DNA of 64,000 nt from Klebsormidium nitens (lineage: Eukaryota; Streptophyta; Klebsormidiophyceae; Klebsormidiales; Klebsormidiaceae), in the NCBI GenBank assembly GCA_000708835.1, contig DF237039.1, forward strand, positions 150,035 through 214,034, read 5' to 3'. The notes under the pieces were generated by a model. That model was not told where the DNA came from and searched no databases. It worked only from the letters and a program-made list of their open reading frames with translations. Position numbers and translations under genes: made by a program. This document shows positions 31,914-43,090 of the stretch, piece by piece. How positions within the stretch are numbered: position 1 is the stretch's first letter; every line of letters begins with the position of its first letter.

Positions 31914-34602
31914 CCGTCAAGCTTGATATCCAAATTGCTGGCCCTTGTGCATTGCCCCAAGCTGAGGTCATTCGCAAAGCATTCAAGAGGTGTGGACACA
32001 ATCAAGCAATGTTTCCCAGCCTAGACATAAGACTTTTTTGAAAGGCAAGCCTCATATCGGCAAGCCATATTCTGATGTCTGATGCCGGAATGGTGCATAC
32101 GCGGGGGCCTGACAGTTCAAGGAAGTTGAGCTTCAGACAGTCCTTATCAAAGTCAGCCCTGATTGCGCGGGCGGTTGAAGTTGCATTTTCCTTGAAGCCC
32201 CACAATCACAAGCTCACAGTGCCAGTCTCAATCTCCCCTTTTACGATTGACATTTCTCCTGTTTTCATCGAGTTCAGCTTATGCTGCTTGATAGTACAGG
32301 TAGTCATACGTAGGATGGTTCCTTGTTTCATGAGAGCTACGGCAGTCAGGGTTTGCGATTTTATATCAAGATCGAATTTGGGATATTGCCCTACTGCTTA
32401 CACTGCTCATGGTCATGGCAGCTTCCGGATTTGTCACTTTCATTCGCATGGGCCCAGTACTGACGTTTGGTTGTGTAACGTTGTTGCTGCGCGGTTTGTA
32501 AACCGCCCAAATTGTACTCCGGGCATCACGAGTCACGTGCAATTGCAATGCAACCATGGACCGTACACCCAGTCAATATAATCATGTTTAGGGGCATTGG
32601 TGAATCGTAAATTTCTTAAATCAAGGGGACTACGTGGTTGAGCCCGTGCACGCTATGGTGTTTGATTAAATGCATGGGTTTTGGGACTACCCTCAGTAAC
32701 GTATACCCGCGCACTGAGTAAGTCTAACCTGATCGGTTCGGTTGGAACAGATCTTACCGCGGAGAGGCGGGCCAGGTGAGTTCATGGCCACGGGCCCGGG
32801 ATAGAATTTGTCCTTTGCACATAGCTCATAATATAGGCGCAATGATGCATTATAATAACCCCATTATAATCTTCGGTGTATCCGCAATGAGCGCATGCAA
32901 CCGACACGGTCCGGCTTCAACTTGTTAGGCACGACATACATAAACATTTTTCGAAGTTTGGGGAACACTTTGTTCATGAAGTTCTCAGAGCCCGACCGAA
33001 AAGCTTCAATGTTTGTTCGGTATTCTTGCAGTATTATAGTATTATGGGGGACGGCAGTGGTGCGCACCTTAGGGATGCGGCGGACACACAATGTTTGATT
33101 CCACTAGGACAGCCAAATGGGCCCGCTCCCGGGCCCGCTTGGCGCGCTCAGTCTTCTAGTAACGTGCCTCAGTCTAACGGGCCTCTAAAAGTCTGCTAGC
33201 AGGTCCACCACAGGTTTGCCAGCCTTTCATGATAATAGCGCGCCAGTTCGGGGATTCAATTTGTTCGCCGTGAATGATGGCATCTTGAAGGACTCGGCTA
33301 CATATGACCGCTAAATTAGATTCTTATAGAGCTTGTGCACGCCTGCCCCTGAGGAACACGTGCTACCTTGAGTTCCTAACCTTATGACTTTATGATTATC
33401 TGACTGCCGTGAGTTCCCCGTACTTGGAAGATTAGTGAGCCGCGCTCGCGGCGCCGCGTGGCCGATCTGCGCGGCCGGTTCGCGACCTCCCCAGCACGAG
33501 GTTTGAAAGATTTCAGATCCGATCTGGAGACGTAAGCTGATCATCGTCAGTTCCAACTTCCTCCAACTAAAGTGTGACAGGTCACAGGGCCCGCGGCTCT
33601 GACAACATAATAACGACTGCAACAAATTCTACCTGACCAAATATCTGGGCACGGCCATGTGATCGTGACCTGGCTGAAGGAAGCTCATTAATTGGATCGC
33701 GAAACCTGGAGCACGTGAACCTATCTTGCCGGATCCACCTGACTGCTTCATCATGACGAAAGCAATCATGAGGAATGCCCCAAGCTCCAAGTCCTTTGGA
33801 CATATGGCAGGATTCAGAGCCGTTGATGTGCAGTATATCTGGAACCAGATAAGGGCGCCAGCTCACTTTCACCTGAAATGCAATGAGAGGTCGACACCTG
33901 GCGCGAACCGGAAGGTTTTGGACAAAAGCGGAGAGCTTTTTGCTCGCCTGTCAACATCTTTCGACTGCCACCCTGTCATGCACAGTGGAAAGGAAGGCGG
34001 CGCCTGCCTGGCTAGTAGGTATTGAATTTGCAGTGCGGCTCAACCGAGCTCACTACTGTGTTCTCGGCCAGCTCCGGCATTGAGCCTGTGTTTAATGTTG
34101 CAACTAACTAATGGCTGGCCGTTGAGTGCTCGGTAGGTAGAACATCCGCATGCGCAAGCGTCAAGCTGGGCGGAGGGACCGATAGCTAAAGATTTGCGGG
34201 GCGGTTAGTTTAGATTTGCTTGTCAGTCAGCCCATCTGAACCGGTCAATCCAATGATGGCGGAAGCTTCCACCGGGGTATTGTGACCCAAACCTTGGGAA
34301 GTGAAGAGCAGAGTGCAGGGCAAAGTTGTTGGGAGCAGCGCTTTTAATCTTGGTCCAGTTTACGGCAATTCGTCTTTCAAAAGCGACGAGGCAAGGGCGC
34401 AGAACTTCAAACCTCGTTTTGCAGCATTGTAGGTCGAAAGACCTTAGCCACTTTCCGCCCTTGAACGTTACCGCCTTCTCGGATGAGAGCCTTACGCTGA
34501 GGGCTTCCCAAGCTGACTATAGGAGCCTCACGCTGTGGACTCCCAAGCTCACCATCAACCTAATTGATATCGTTGAGAAGGCCTGTCGAAGCGACTTCCA
34601 CA
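31914..34602. other. Intergenic region between RPN8 and the hexose transporter
   Basis: No gene could be built in this 2.7 kb. The most protein-like frame is a 67-codon minus-strand stretch at 32002-32205 (CLKLNFLELSGPRVCTIPAS). It lacks an ATG and is opposed by an equally long plus-strand frame. The rest is short frames. The 3' UTR of RPN8 and the promoter of the transporter must be here. Confidence 0.4.
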
Positions 34603-37600
34603 ATGGCGGGCGGGATGATCGTTGCTGGCTCGGAAGTGCACGACTTCCCTGCCAAGATCACCTTTTATGTCGTTATGGTGGCTCTGCTGGCAGCGTGCGG
34701 AGGTGACTATCTGACTCCGAATTCTGTTATAGAGTCTTGAGACATGCACCATGCACTGCTTGATGGAAGATGCACTACTTCATACTGGATGTACTGCAGG
34801 TTGAATGTGATATTGATGCTTTGCAAATCTCACCATGATGTCTGACTCCAAATTTCGTTCTACAGGTCTGCTGTTTGGTTATGACAATGGAGTCACTGGT
34901 AAGTTCAGAGGGCAAGATGATGTAGCTGAAGTTTTGATCATTTCTACCACCCCCGCATGCAAAGTTCCAGTAGCTCTTGCCAGTGGTTTAATCAGTGCTT
35001 GTTGCAATATCATGCTTGTACAAACCAGTACTTTATTACTGTATTGCTGCTTGTTTTTCTGCTTTAGCTCAGCCAGCTTGTGAGAAGCATCGTTTGCATC
35101 TTTGAAGAGCAGAGGCTCAGGACCTTTCTATGTCTGAAATTGGCAGGCTTCATTTCTCCCCATCTTGTGTGATTGTGACTGTCTCTTGTCTCTGCTTTTT
35201 CATTCACACTTGGTGTATGTGCAGGTGGTGTTACATCATTTCTACCATTCCTGGAAAAGTTTTTCCCAGCTGTTGCGAGGGCCACAGAGGTTGGTTACTA
35301 CTCAAACCATTATACTTTATCTGGCTTTTATGTATACTTCTCAGATATGCCTTGTGGGACCTGCTCTTGGATCCCTCTTTGTGTCTTTATGATACCCTTG
35401 CAGGTGAAATGCGGGTTACCTTGCACTTTCCTTCAGTTGAACATGCGGGGGTCCGATTCCTCAAGGTCCTTATTTCCTCAGATGTTTCAGGACAACATTC
35501 AGTTCTTGACATTGCAATATTGCAGGTGAATTGACTTTATTTATTGAAGCAAGTTCTCAAAATCTGATTGGTAAAGAAGTTATCTGTGGACAGAAGAGTC
35601 AATCTGGTTCTGTTTGGACACTTTTTGTCTCTTTTCATTGGTGCAACGGAGTCACCCTCAGTAGAAGGTGAGTCTGAAGACACCTATGCGGGTTGCAGGC
35701 GGCTATGTTGGAATTATTTTGTTCTAGGGCATGCAGAAAGGGTGGTACATCAACACTAGGACACTAGGATTTTTATTCTGGGCCCCTTGAACAAATCTGT
35801 GTCGTTAAGCATTGGAACTCGAATGTCTTGGTCTTCGGGCTCCACGCTTACCACCCACCATTGCATTTTTTTCGCAATTGCCAGGGAGAAGAATTTAGGA
35901 TACAACTGAACAATTTTAGCACGGTTCTGAACTGAATGATTAGGTCCTGTTCACCCACTTCTTGTTTCTCCCAAGAACCTCGAAATAACTCTTGTCTGTT
36001 GTTACCTCTTTTGCAGGCGGGTGTTGACGCAAACAGCGCCTACTGCAAGTACGACAATCAGGGGCTGCAGCTCTTCACGTCGTCGCTGTTTCTAGCTGGC
36101 GCGTTTGCCTCCTTGATTGCATCCTACACCACCAGGGCATGGGGCCGCAAGCGCACCATGCTCATTGGCGGCCTCTTCTTCTGCGTGGGGGCCACCCTCG
36201 TTGCTGCTGCTCAAGACTTGGCGATGCTCATCATTGGTCGCATCTGCCTTGGTATTGGAGTTGGTTTTGCCAATCAGGTACATGCCCAAGGGCTTGCCAG
36301 AAAATCTCGTCCGTGAATTCAATTGCGAAAATTGAAGCTCAAATTAGTCGTGTCATTTGTAAATAGCACAAGTCTCGTTGTTCTTCTGGCTTCGGCAAAA
36401 GATAGTAGTTCTAATCAAAACTAGATTGGTTCAATCTAGTTGACATTCGCACTGTAGCTGGGAAGATATTGGATCAATCAGGCATTTCTGTGTGTTTTGT
36501 GGATCACTCCTCTCTGCCGCTTCAGGTGCGGCAGGTCATGTTCTTGCTGAAAGACGTTGTGATTGACTCCTGCCTCCTCTGCTGTTACAGGCTGTTCCCC
36601 TGTACCTGTCTGAGATGGCTCCTCCCAAAGTCAGAGGTGCTCTCAACATCATGTTCCAGTTGGCAGTGACCATTGGCATCTTGGCCGCTCAGTTGATCAA
36701 CTATGGTACCCAGTACATTGACCCTTGGGGCTGGAGGCTTTCTCTTGGTAAGCCACCAGGTTAACTCCCTGATCAGTTTCCCTTGACATAGTCAGGGGTT
36801 TTGTTGGCTTAATTGAAAGCGTTAGTGTGCAATCAGAAGCCAGCCCAGGTTTCAATCCTCACTTGTTCGAAGTCGGTTCGATTACTCATTATTCGCCTCC
36901 AGTCTTTCAAGGGCTCTCTGCGTTTTGAATGCTACTGAACACTCTGGTCTCTGCTGCAAGTCATGTGTGCTCTCCAATCGTGGATCTTCGCTGGTGGCCG
37001 ATTCCTTGTGATCGGATTTTGAGTTTTTCTTTGTTGGATGTAACAAAGCGTTCCTACACGATTCAATGCAAACACTTCCCTCAGTGTCTCGCATAATCTC
37101 TGTGCAGGCCTCGCCGGTGTTCCTGCCGCGCTGGTAACCCTGGGCGGTCTCATTCTGCCCGAGACTCCCAACAGTCTGATTGAGCGTGGCCAAATAGAGA
37201 AGGCGCGCCACGTCCTGCGCAAAGTGCGGGGTGTGGACAACGTTGAGGAGGAGTTTCTGGACATCAAGAGTGCCTGCGAGGTCGCGGCGCGCGTGAAGCA
37301 CCCGTGGAGGAATATCATCAAGCCGCGCTACCGCCCGCAACTCGTCTTCTGCATTGTCCTCGAGTTCTTCCAGCAGGTGAGGGGTGATGTCATGCTGTCG
37401 TCATGCATGCGGCCGAGGTTGCATGTGAGGGTGGATAGCATGCATTGTAGGCAAGTTCGTGCGCAATGGTCGAATCCTTTTGACAGGTCAATAGTGTGTT
37501 AAAATTAAGAACATGTCCTAGTTCTCTTAGGTTCGCTAGTTACGCTGTCGCACAGGAATCCGCTGGACCCTTCAAGGACGCTTAGGCTGGCCCCTTCTCT

Positions 37601-39490
37601 GACATATCTCTCCTCAAAGCTTCGACCTGAAAATAGTCGAGGACTTGGGAGTAGTGTTTTATTATCATCGCTTCGATACACGATCAAGTTGTGTGTCAAA
37701 CGCGGCGCTCATTTACACTTGTCGTCCCCACTGCAGTTCACGGGTATCAACGCCATCATCTTCTATGCCCCCGTCCTTTTCAATTCGCTCGGCAGCGGCA
37801 AGACGGCGTCGCTTTTGTCGACCGTTATCATTGGCGTGGTGAACGTGCTGTCAACGCTAGTGGCCGTCTTCACGGTCGACAAATTCGGCAGGCGCGCGCT
37901 CCTGCTCGAGGCCGGCGTTCAGATGACACTCGCACAGGTGAGGCGGCGGTACCTTGCCCCTAAGCATTGGTTTGACTCTGGGCAGTCTCTCGCTGATTCG
38001 ATTCGTATCCAAGGCAGTGCGTCGCCATTCAGTGTACCTTTGTTTGTAGAGAACATCAAATAGCCACTTGCCTCCAGTAGAGAACATCGAAGAGCTTGAA
38101 ATCTCGTAACCTGAAGTTTGCCACACCCGTTCAGAACATTTCGAGGTTGTTCTTCCAGCCCTTCGACTCACCTTTTGATATCCCCAACTTTATATCCAAC
38201 CTAATATCCAACTTAATATCCAACTTCCAAATCCCAAAGTTCGATGTACGAAGTATGCAATTTGCCGCTCCCTGACCCCGCCACTCCCCTCGTGCCAGGT
38301 GGCAACCGCGATCGTGCTGGGCGTGGAGTTTAGCCGGCACCCCAACGGCAATTTGCCGGAGGGCATCTCCATCGTGGTGATCGTCATCATCTGCATCTTC
38401 ATTTCCAGCTTCGCCTGGTCATGGGGCCCCCTCGGCTGGCTCATCCCGTCTGAGATCCAGCCCCTCGAGACGCGCTCCGCGGGGCAGTCCATCACCGTGT
38501 TCACCAACCTCCTCTTCACCTTCGTTATCGGCCAGGTATGGTTTGATCTGCACTTTGGTTGGTCTAACCAAGGCGTCCTCCGCTCTTGATTTGTTGGTTG
38601 TCAAGAATTTTCTGATACCTCTTTAGTAAGAGGACTGTTTTCCTGACTCTCTCTGTGTGCTAGTCTGTGCGGAGCCTCTATGTTGCATTGTTCGTTTTTC
38701 GCGATTGCAGTAAAGCAGCAGGTGTGATGCACCAGAGGCTTCGCTTGACAAGCAAACGGTCAATGGCTGCAAAGAGCTGACTGTATCATCTTACCTTTTC
38801 GTGCAGTCCTTCCTGTCGATGCTCTGCGCCATGCAGTTTGGCATCTTCCTCTTCTTTGGCGGCTGGGTTGTCATCATGACGCTCTTCGTGCTCTTCTTCC
38901 TGCCCGAGACCAAGGGAGTTCCCCTGGAGGACATGCCAGCCGTTTTCAGGTAAACTACTCTTACTGCGCAGCTTTTAGAATTTTGGCAGCTTGAAGTGCG
39001 AATGGTTTGTCGGTCGGACATTGACAACTGCTACCTGGTATGTGCGGGTGCGAGTTACTTTGGTCAATATGCTTAACATGAACTGTGGGTCCATGGCATG
39101 TCGGTCTGGATCTTTTCTTAGTATGGCGATTTGGATTTCCTCCTTCAATTCAAATAGGAAAGCCTTCCGAGTGTGATCCTTCGATTCTTTCTCGAAACTT
39201 GTTCACTGTGCCCAATGGGTTACGCAGGACTACGTCAAAACAGGGGATGCACACGAACACGCCAAAAAGGATTTGTCCGATTTTGGACAGAGTTTAACCT
39301 CTGGAATTGGCACCACTGCAGGCGGCACTGGTTCTGGGGCCGCTTCTCTCCTCCGGTGGAGACAACCGAGACGGTGAAGGACACCGCTCACGGGCTTCCC
39401 GAGGTAAACGGCAAGGGGTACAACGCTCCGGCGCACGCTGCCAACGTACAGATGAACCGGTTCGACGAAGACAAGGGGGCTCGCTTCTAG
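34603..39490 (+). CDS. STP-type sugar/H+ symporter (major facilitator superfamily)
   Basis: Ten exons agree in phase: 34603-34702, 34866-34898, 35225-35289, 36017-36277, 36591-36747, 37108-37376, 37737-37937, 38299-38535, 38807-38949 and 39322-39490, giving 544 aa with 12 expected membrane helices. Diagnostic motifs of plasma-membrane monosaccharide/H+ symporters are present: [123 protein letters not shown] and [10 protein letters not shown] hydrophilic 55-residue C-tail ends DEDKGARF. The start [20 protein letters not shown] is STP-like. The substrate is most likely glucose or another hexose, by family; the exact sugar cannot be read. Exon 2 is only 33 nt. Confidence 0.95.
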
Positions 39491-41891
39491 GTGTCGTCAA
39501 GTTTGGGTTGAGTCGGTCACGTGTGTTGAGATACTTGCACATAGTCAGAAGCGTAACAAAACGCGTTTTTGGGTATCTGATCGCGTTGGCCAGTTGGTGC
39601 GTGTTCACTTAATCAGCGCTTTGTGAGTGGATTGTCAAGGACAGATAAAAAACGACCGCAAGGGGTCATTTAAGAGTAAGAGTGTGGGTTAGAAAACATG
39701 AAGGTTTTAGAAGAATCACCAGTAGCGGTTCGCATGAGTTTGGAGTTTGACCAGATTGAGAGGGGCACAAATTTTGGAACATTTGCACCCAGTCGACGCA
39801 CCAGCTTGGTGCGCTGGTTGCACACGAGCGGTAGCTTGATTGGACGTCAAGTAGATTAGCTTACATAAACCTCAATGCAAGCTCCTAATCTTAGGTTGAT
39901 CAGATCAGAGTGAACGGTCAACTAGAGTAGGGACAGTATCGAAACAAGTCGGCACTTCAGTCAGTCTATTGTAACTTGGGAAATCGTCAAACCAAGTAAC
40001 TTTCATCATATCCTAACTTCGTTCTTTAATGTTCTGCCAATATTTTGCGAGACTGTCTCCTTGGGTCCATGGCATGGCAATATGGCCGTATGTGAACATG
40101 CCAGGTCCTTGCCATTACAACATGCTTATACGACTATACATTTGTCCGCTTAAGGTTGAGGGTGTCATGTGTAAGTATGTGTATCTCGATAGTATTTGGT
40201 ACTGCGTATCATTTTTAGTTTCGGTATATATTCTACGGGGATATCGTAGTAGTACGCGCCCATGACATGTATGCCAATCCTGCAACGTTCCTTGCAGCGG
40301 AGTGGTGAACTCAGATAACATGCATGCCTACTCAGCCGACTCACTTGGGAACAAACTCTGATCGTGTGAGTGCATCGAGCTTCGGGAAATGGGACAGAAA
40401 GGATATAAGATATCTATAGCCCACACTAGGTAGGCATGCAAGTTTGTAAAGTATGCCCATTCCGCAAATTGTATGCTCACCGGATACAAGACGGAACAAG
40501 TGTCTGACTTGGGGACCGCAAGTGGTGAGAATGCTTCCGGCTCTGCCATTTGTGTAATAATCGGACCGGAGCAGAGCGAGATCTTGACCCTCAAGCAGCA
40601 ACGTCCGAAACTAATGGAATCAAGCAAGCCGCTCCTCGCCGGTTGGCTAATTCGGGGGGGCCAGTACATCGACACCTTTTGCATTCGCTTTGCTATGTAA
40701 ATTGTCGTACATGCACGCGTTCTCTCCGACGTTCGGGCCAGCCGTGACAGTGACGCAACGTGCGGCTTTGTGATGAATGACGCCGGTTAGTTTCCGTCTC
40801 CTCCCTTTGCATGGGAGGAGGTTGTGAGAAACAAGCGAGTGCACATTTTTAAAAATGAAGCTCGATTACCGTCCGTAGCCGATTGTCGAGACACGTACGG
40901 CACGTTTCATGGCGCCTGGCCTGCAGAACGACCTCAAGCAGATTTACGTGCTCGAAGACGTATGCGCATGGCAGACATGCAACTAATTTGAACTGCATGG
41001 ACCGAATACAATGGTCTTACAAAGAAGTATTTGCATGCATGTATCGGCTACCCCTGAAGGTCACTGAAAAAGCACTTTTGAGCTTGACAGAAATATTCAA
41101 TCATCTGTAACATGGAATATATGGAAAAAAGTACGAGCATAACAGGTTGATGCATCCGATCCATGTTTGCCAGTTCCAACGGTATAAGTCCAAGTCAAAT
41201 AGTGAAGCCTAGCTACTTTGGCTACTTTGACTCGCGACTTCCGGGCTACAGCTAGGTTACTATGTTTCGCCGCAGATTGAGTCGTCAGTAGGGGCACGTG
41301 GCGCTGCGCGAGCATATAAGCAAGGACTTTCGACGACTCTATACGTCTGAACTAAATCTGATCAAACGGCGGAACCCAAAACTTTCAAGTCCTTTCAAAA
41401 TGTACGGTGTATGCTTTACAAGTCAAAGTTGCTATGGACAACCTCTTGATCTCAAAGCCCACTTCCTCTTATTCGAACCATTGCGGGTTTCAAAGGCTGT
41501 TGACTCTCTATCGCTGGTTCAAATGAGGCCGAGCTGGTTCTAATTGAATGGTAATAAGCAAGAAGAATGCTCAAGTCTATACTTCCAAGCTTGCCGACCA
41601 CCTCAGTCCTTTCTCGTATCCACCAAGTGGTCTCCGATTGAAAATCTCTACAGACTATAAAGAAGGTATTGGTTCATGTCAACCAGAATGCAGTCGACCT
41701 TTGCAGACTACTAACTCTACTATTTGTTGCTATACGCCCGAGTCCCAATGTATCAACCAATCTGTCCGGACTCCGAAGAGGGCGCCCTCCGAATAGCGCT
41801 AGCACCCGCCAGCGCTGCATTTGTCTCGGCCCGGGTCTCGAAGTATCTCCGCCTGCCCCTCCCTTGACAAGACTACTCGCCCGCGCAACTA
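39491..41891. other. Intergenic region between convergent transporter and TMEM45 genes
   Basis: Only short, mutually overlapping open frames are present, none with motifs. Local composition is more AT-rich than the flanking exons. I see no RNA gene or clear mobile element. Confidence 0.45.
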
Positions 41892-42851
41892 TCAGACCAC
41901 CTCCGGACCCCCTTCTTGTGGCGGCTTCCGAGACGGGCTGAGCTCCTCCCCATACAAGTTCGCCAGCTCAGCGTCCCCCCCGCTGACGTCATCGAGCACC
42001 GCAAAACCGGCGTGGCGCTTTTGGACGAACTCGTACCCAGCGCCCCCCCGCCCGTGGCCGAAAAAGTGTACTGCGGCCCCGTACGCGACCACGGTTAGGA
42101 CAACCACGGCGGCTAACCACCAGGCAAACTGCAGGTTAGCGATGCCGGTCGCGCGGTGCAGCGCCTCCTCGGTGTCGCATTTCACCCCCCCGTGGGGAAC
42201 GTCGTGGATCCCGACGCAGCCGGACGGGATGAGCGGGGCGAGGTAGAGCGTCGCGCCGGTTTGGACGAACCACACCCCCTGGAAGATCATCGCGGTGGAG
42301 CGAATCATCGCAGGCACGACGTTCGTCGGTTTCCAGGCCTCGATCAGCAGCCCCACAGCCGTTACGCCAATTGTTTGCAGGAGCAGTGCGTGGAAGTGGC
42401 CCTCGAGCCCCATGTGGGTCGTCGAGTGGAACGTGAACAGCAGGTACTCGAGCGCGAAGCAGATGGAAACTAGGACGTGGAGAAACCCGTCCGGCAGCGG
42501 GAGCGCGTCGGTGCTCTCGGCAACGAGCGCGACGAGGCCGTAGATGAGGAACAGGAAGAGCATCGCCGCGTGCTCGAAGTTGTTGAGGTGGGTCGCCGGG
42601 ATCTTGCCGTCAGCGAGCGGCTTGAAGTGCGGCGAGACGACGAGCTCCACCGCGATGTCGAACAGCGCCGCGAAGATGATGGCGTACAGCTCCGCGTAGC
42701 GCCGCTGGCCGGCGCGCGCGGCGGGCCACCACGGCTGCGAACGGAAGTGGCGGGGGGAGCGCGCGTACGTGCGCAGGATGTTGAACAGGTGCCACGCGCC
42801 GATGAGAACGAAGGCGAGGCCGGGCACGAGGTGGCCCAAAAACGCACCCAT
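41892..42851 (-). CDS. TMEM45/DUF716 family multi-pass membrane protein
   Basis: A single uninterrupted frame of 319 codons starts at ATG 42851 (MGAFLGHLVPGLAFVLIGAW). About seven hydrophobic helices can be seen. The family pattern includes GHLVPGLAFVLIGAWHLFN at the N-terminus, a histidine-rich HSTTHMGLEGHFHALLLQT, and AMIFQGVWFVQTGATLYLAP. The C-terminal tail is hydrophilic and acidic. TMEM45/DUF716 proteins occur in animals, fungi and plants with no settled biochemical role; some plant members respond to pathogen attack. The gene is intronless and strongly GC-rich at third positions, unlike its intron-rich neighbours, which fits a retrocopy origin or an old intronless family. A G-rich, irregularly repeated stretch lies immediately upstream. 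Confidence 0.9.
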   Translation of the reverse strand: MGAFLGHLVPGLAFVLIGAWHLFNILRTYARSPRHFRSQPWWPAARAGQRRYAELYAIIFAALFDIAVELVVSPHFKPLADGKIPATHLNNFEHAAMLFLFLIYGLVALVAESTDALPLPDGFLHVLVSICFALEYLLFTFHSTTHMGLEGHFHALLLQTIGVTAVGLLIEAWKPTNVVPAMIRSTAMIFQGVWFVQTGATLYLAPLIPSGCVGIHDVPHGGVKCDTEEALHRATGIANLQFAWWLAAVVVLTVVAYGAAVHFFGHGRGGAGYEFVQKRHAGFAVLDDVSGGDAELANLYGEELSPSRKPPQEGGPEVV

Positions 42852-42855
42852 GGTT

Positions 42856-43090
42856 GCTGGGGGGTAAAAGGCTCAGGTTAAGGGGGCTGAGAATGGGGGT
42901 TCAGGGGGCTCGAAATTCTGGGGGTGAAAGGGTTTGGGGGCTCGACTCTGGGGGTTTCCGATGTTCAGGCTTCCGAAGTTCAGGCTTGGATATAGATTTC
43001 TTGGGTTATGGTCCTCTAGGGGCTTGGGTACTGGGCTTTTAAAGCTGGGGGTTTGGAAGTTTTAACTAGGCTCTAGGTTCGTAAAGGCGA
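42856..43090. repeat. Degenerate G-rich repeat upstream of the TMEM45 gene
   Basis: Runs of four to six G separated by 8-15 bases recur on the plus strand (gggggctgag, gggggttcag, gggggctcga, gggggtgaaa, gggggctcga, gggggtttcc), with repeats of gttcaggctt. This is the 5' flank of the TMEM45 gene, so the G-rich strand is the template side of its promoter. The spacing would allow G-quadruplex formation. Confidence 0.6.

Noticed and set aside
38190-38235. Tandem aatatccaactt-like 12-mers in the transporter intron 7
   Set aside because: A few degenerate units, ordinary simple repeat near a splice acceptor.
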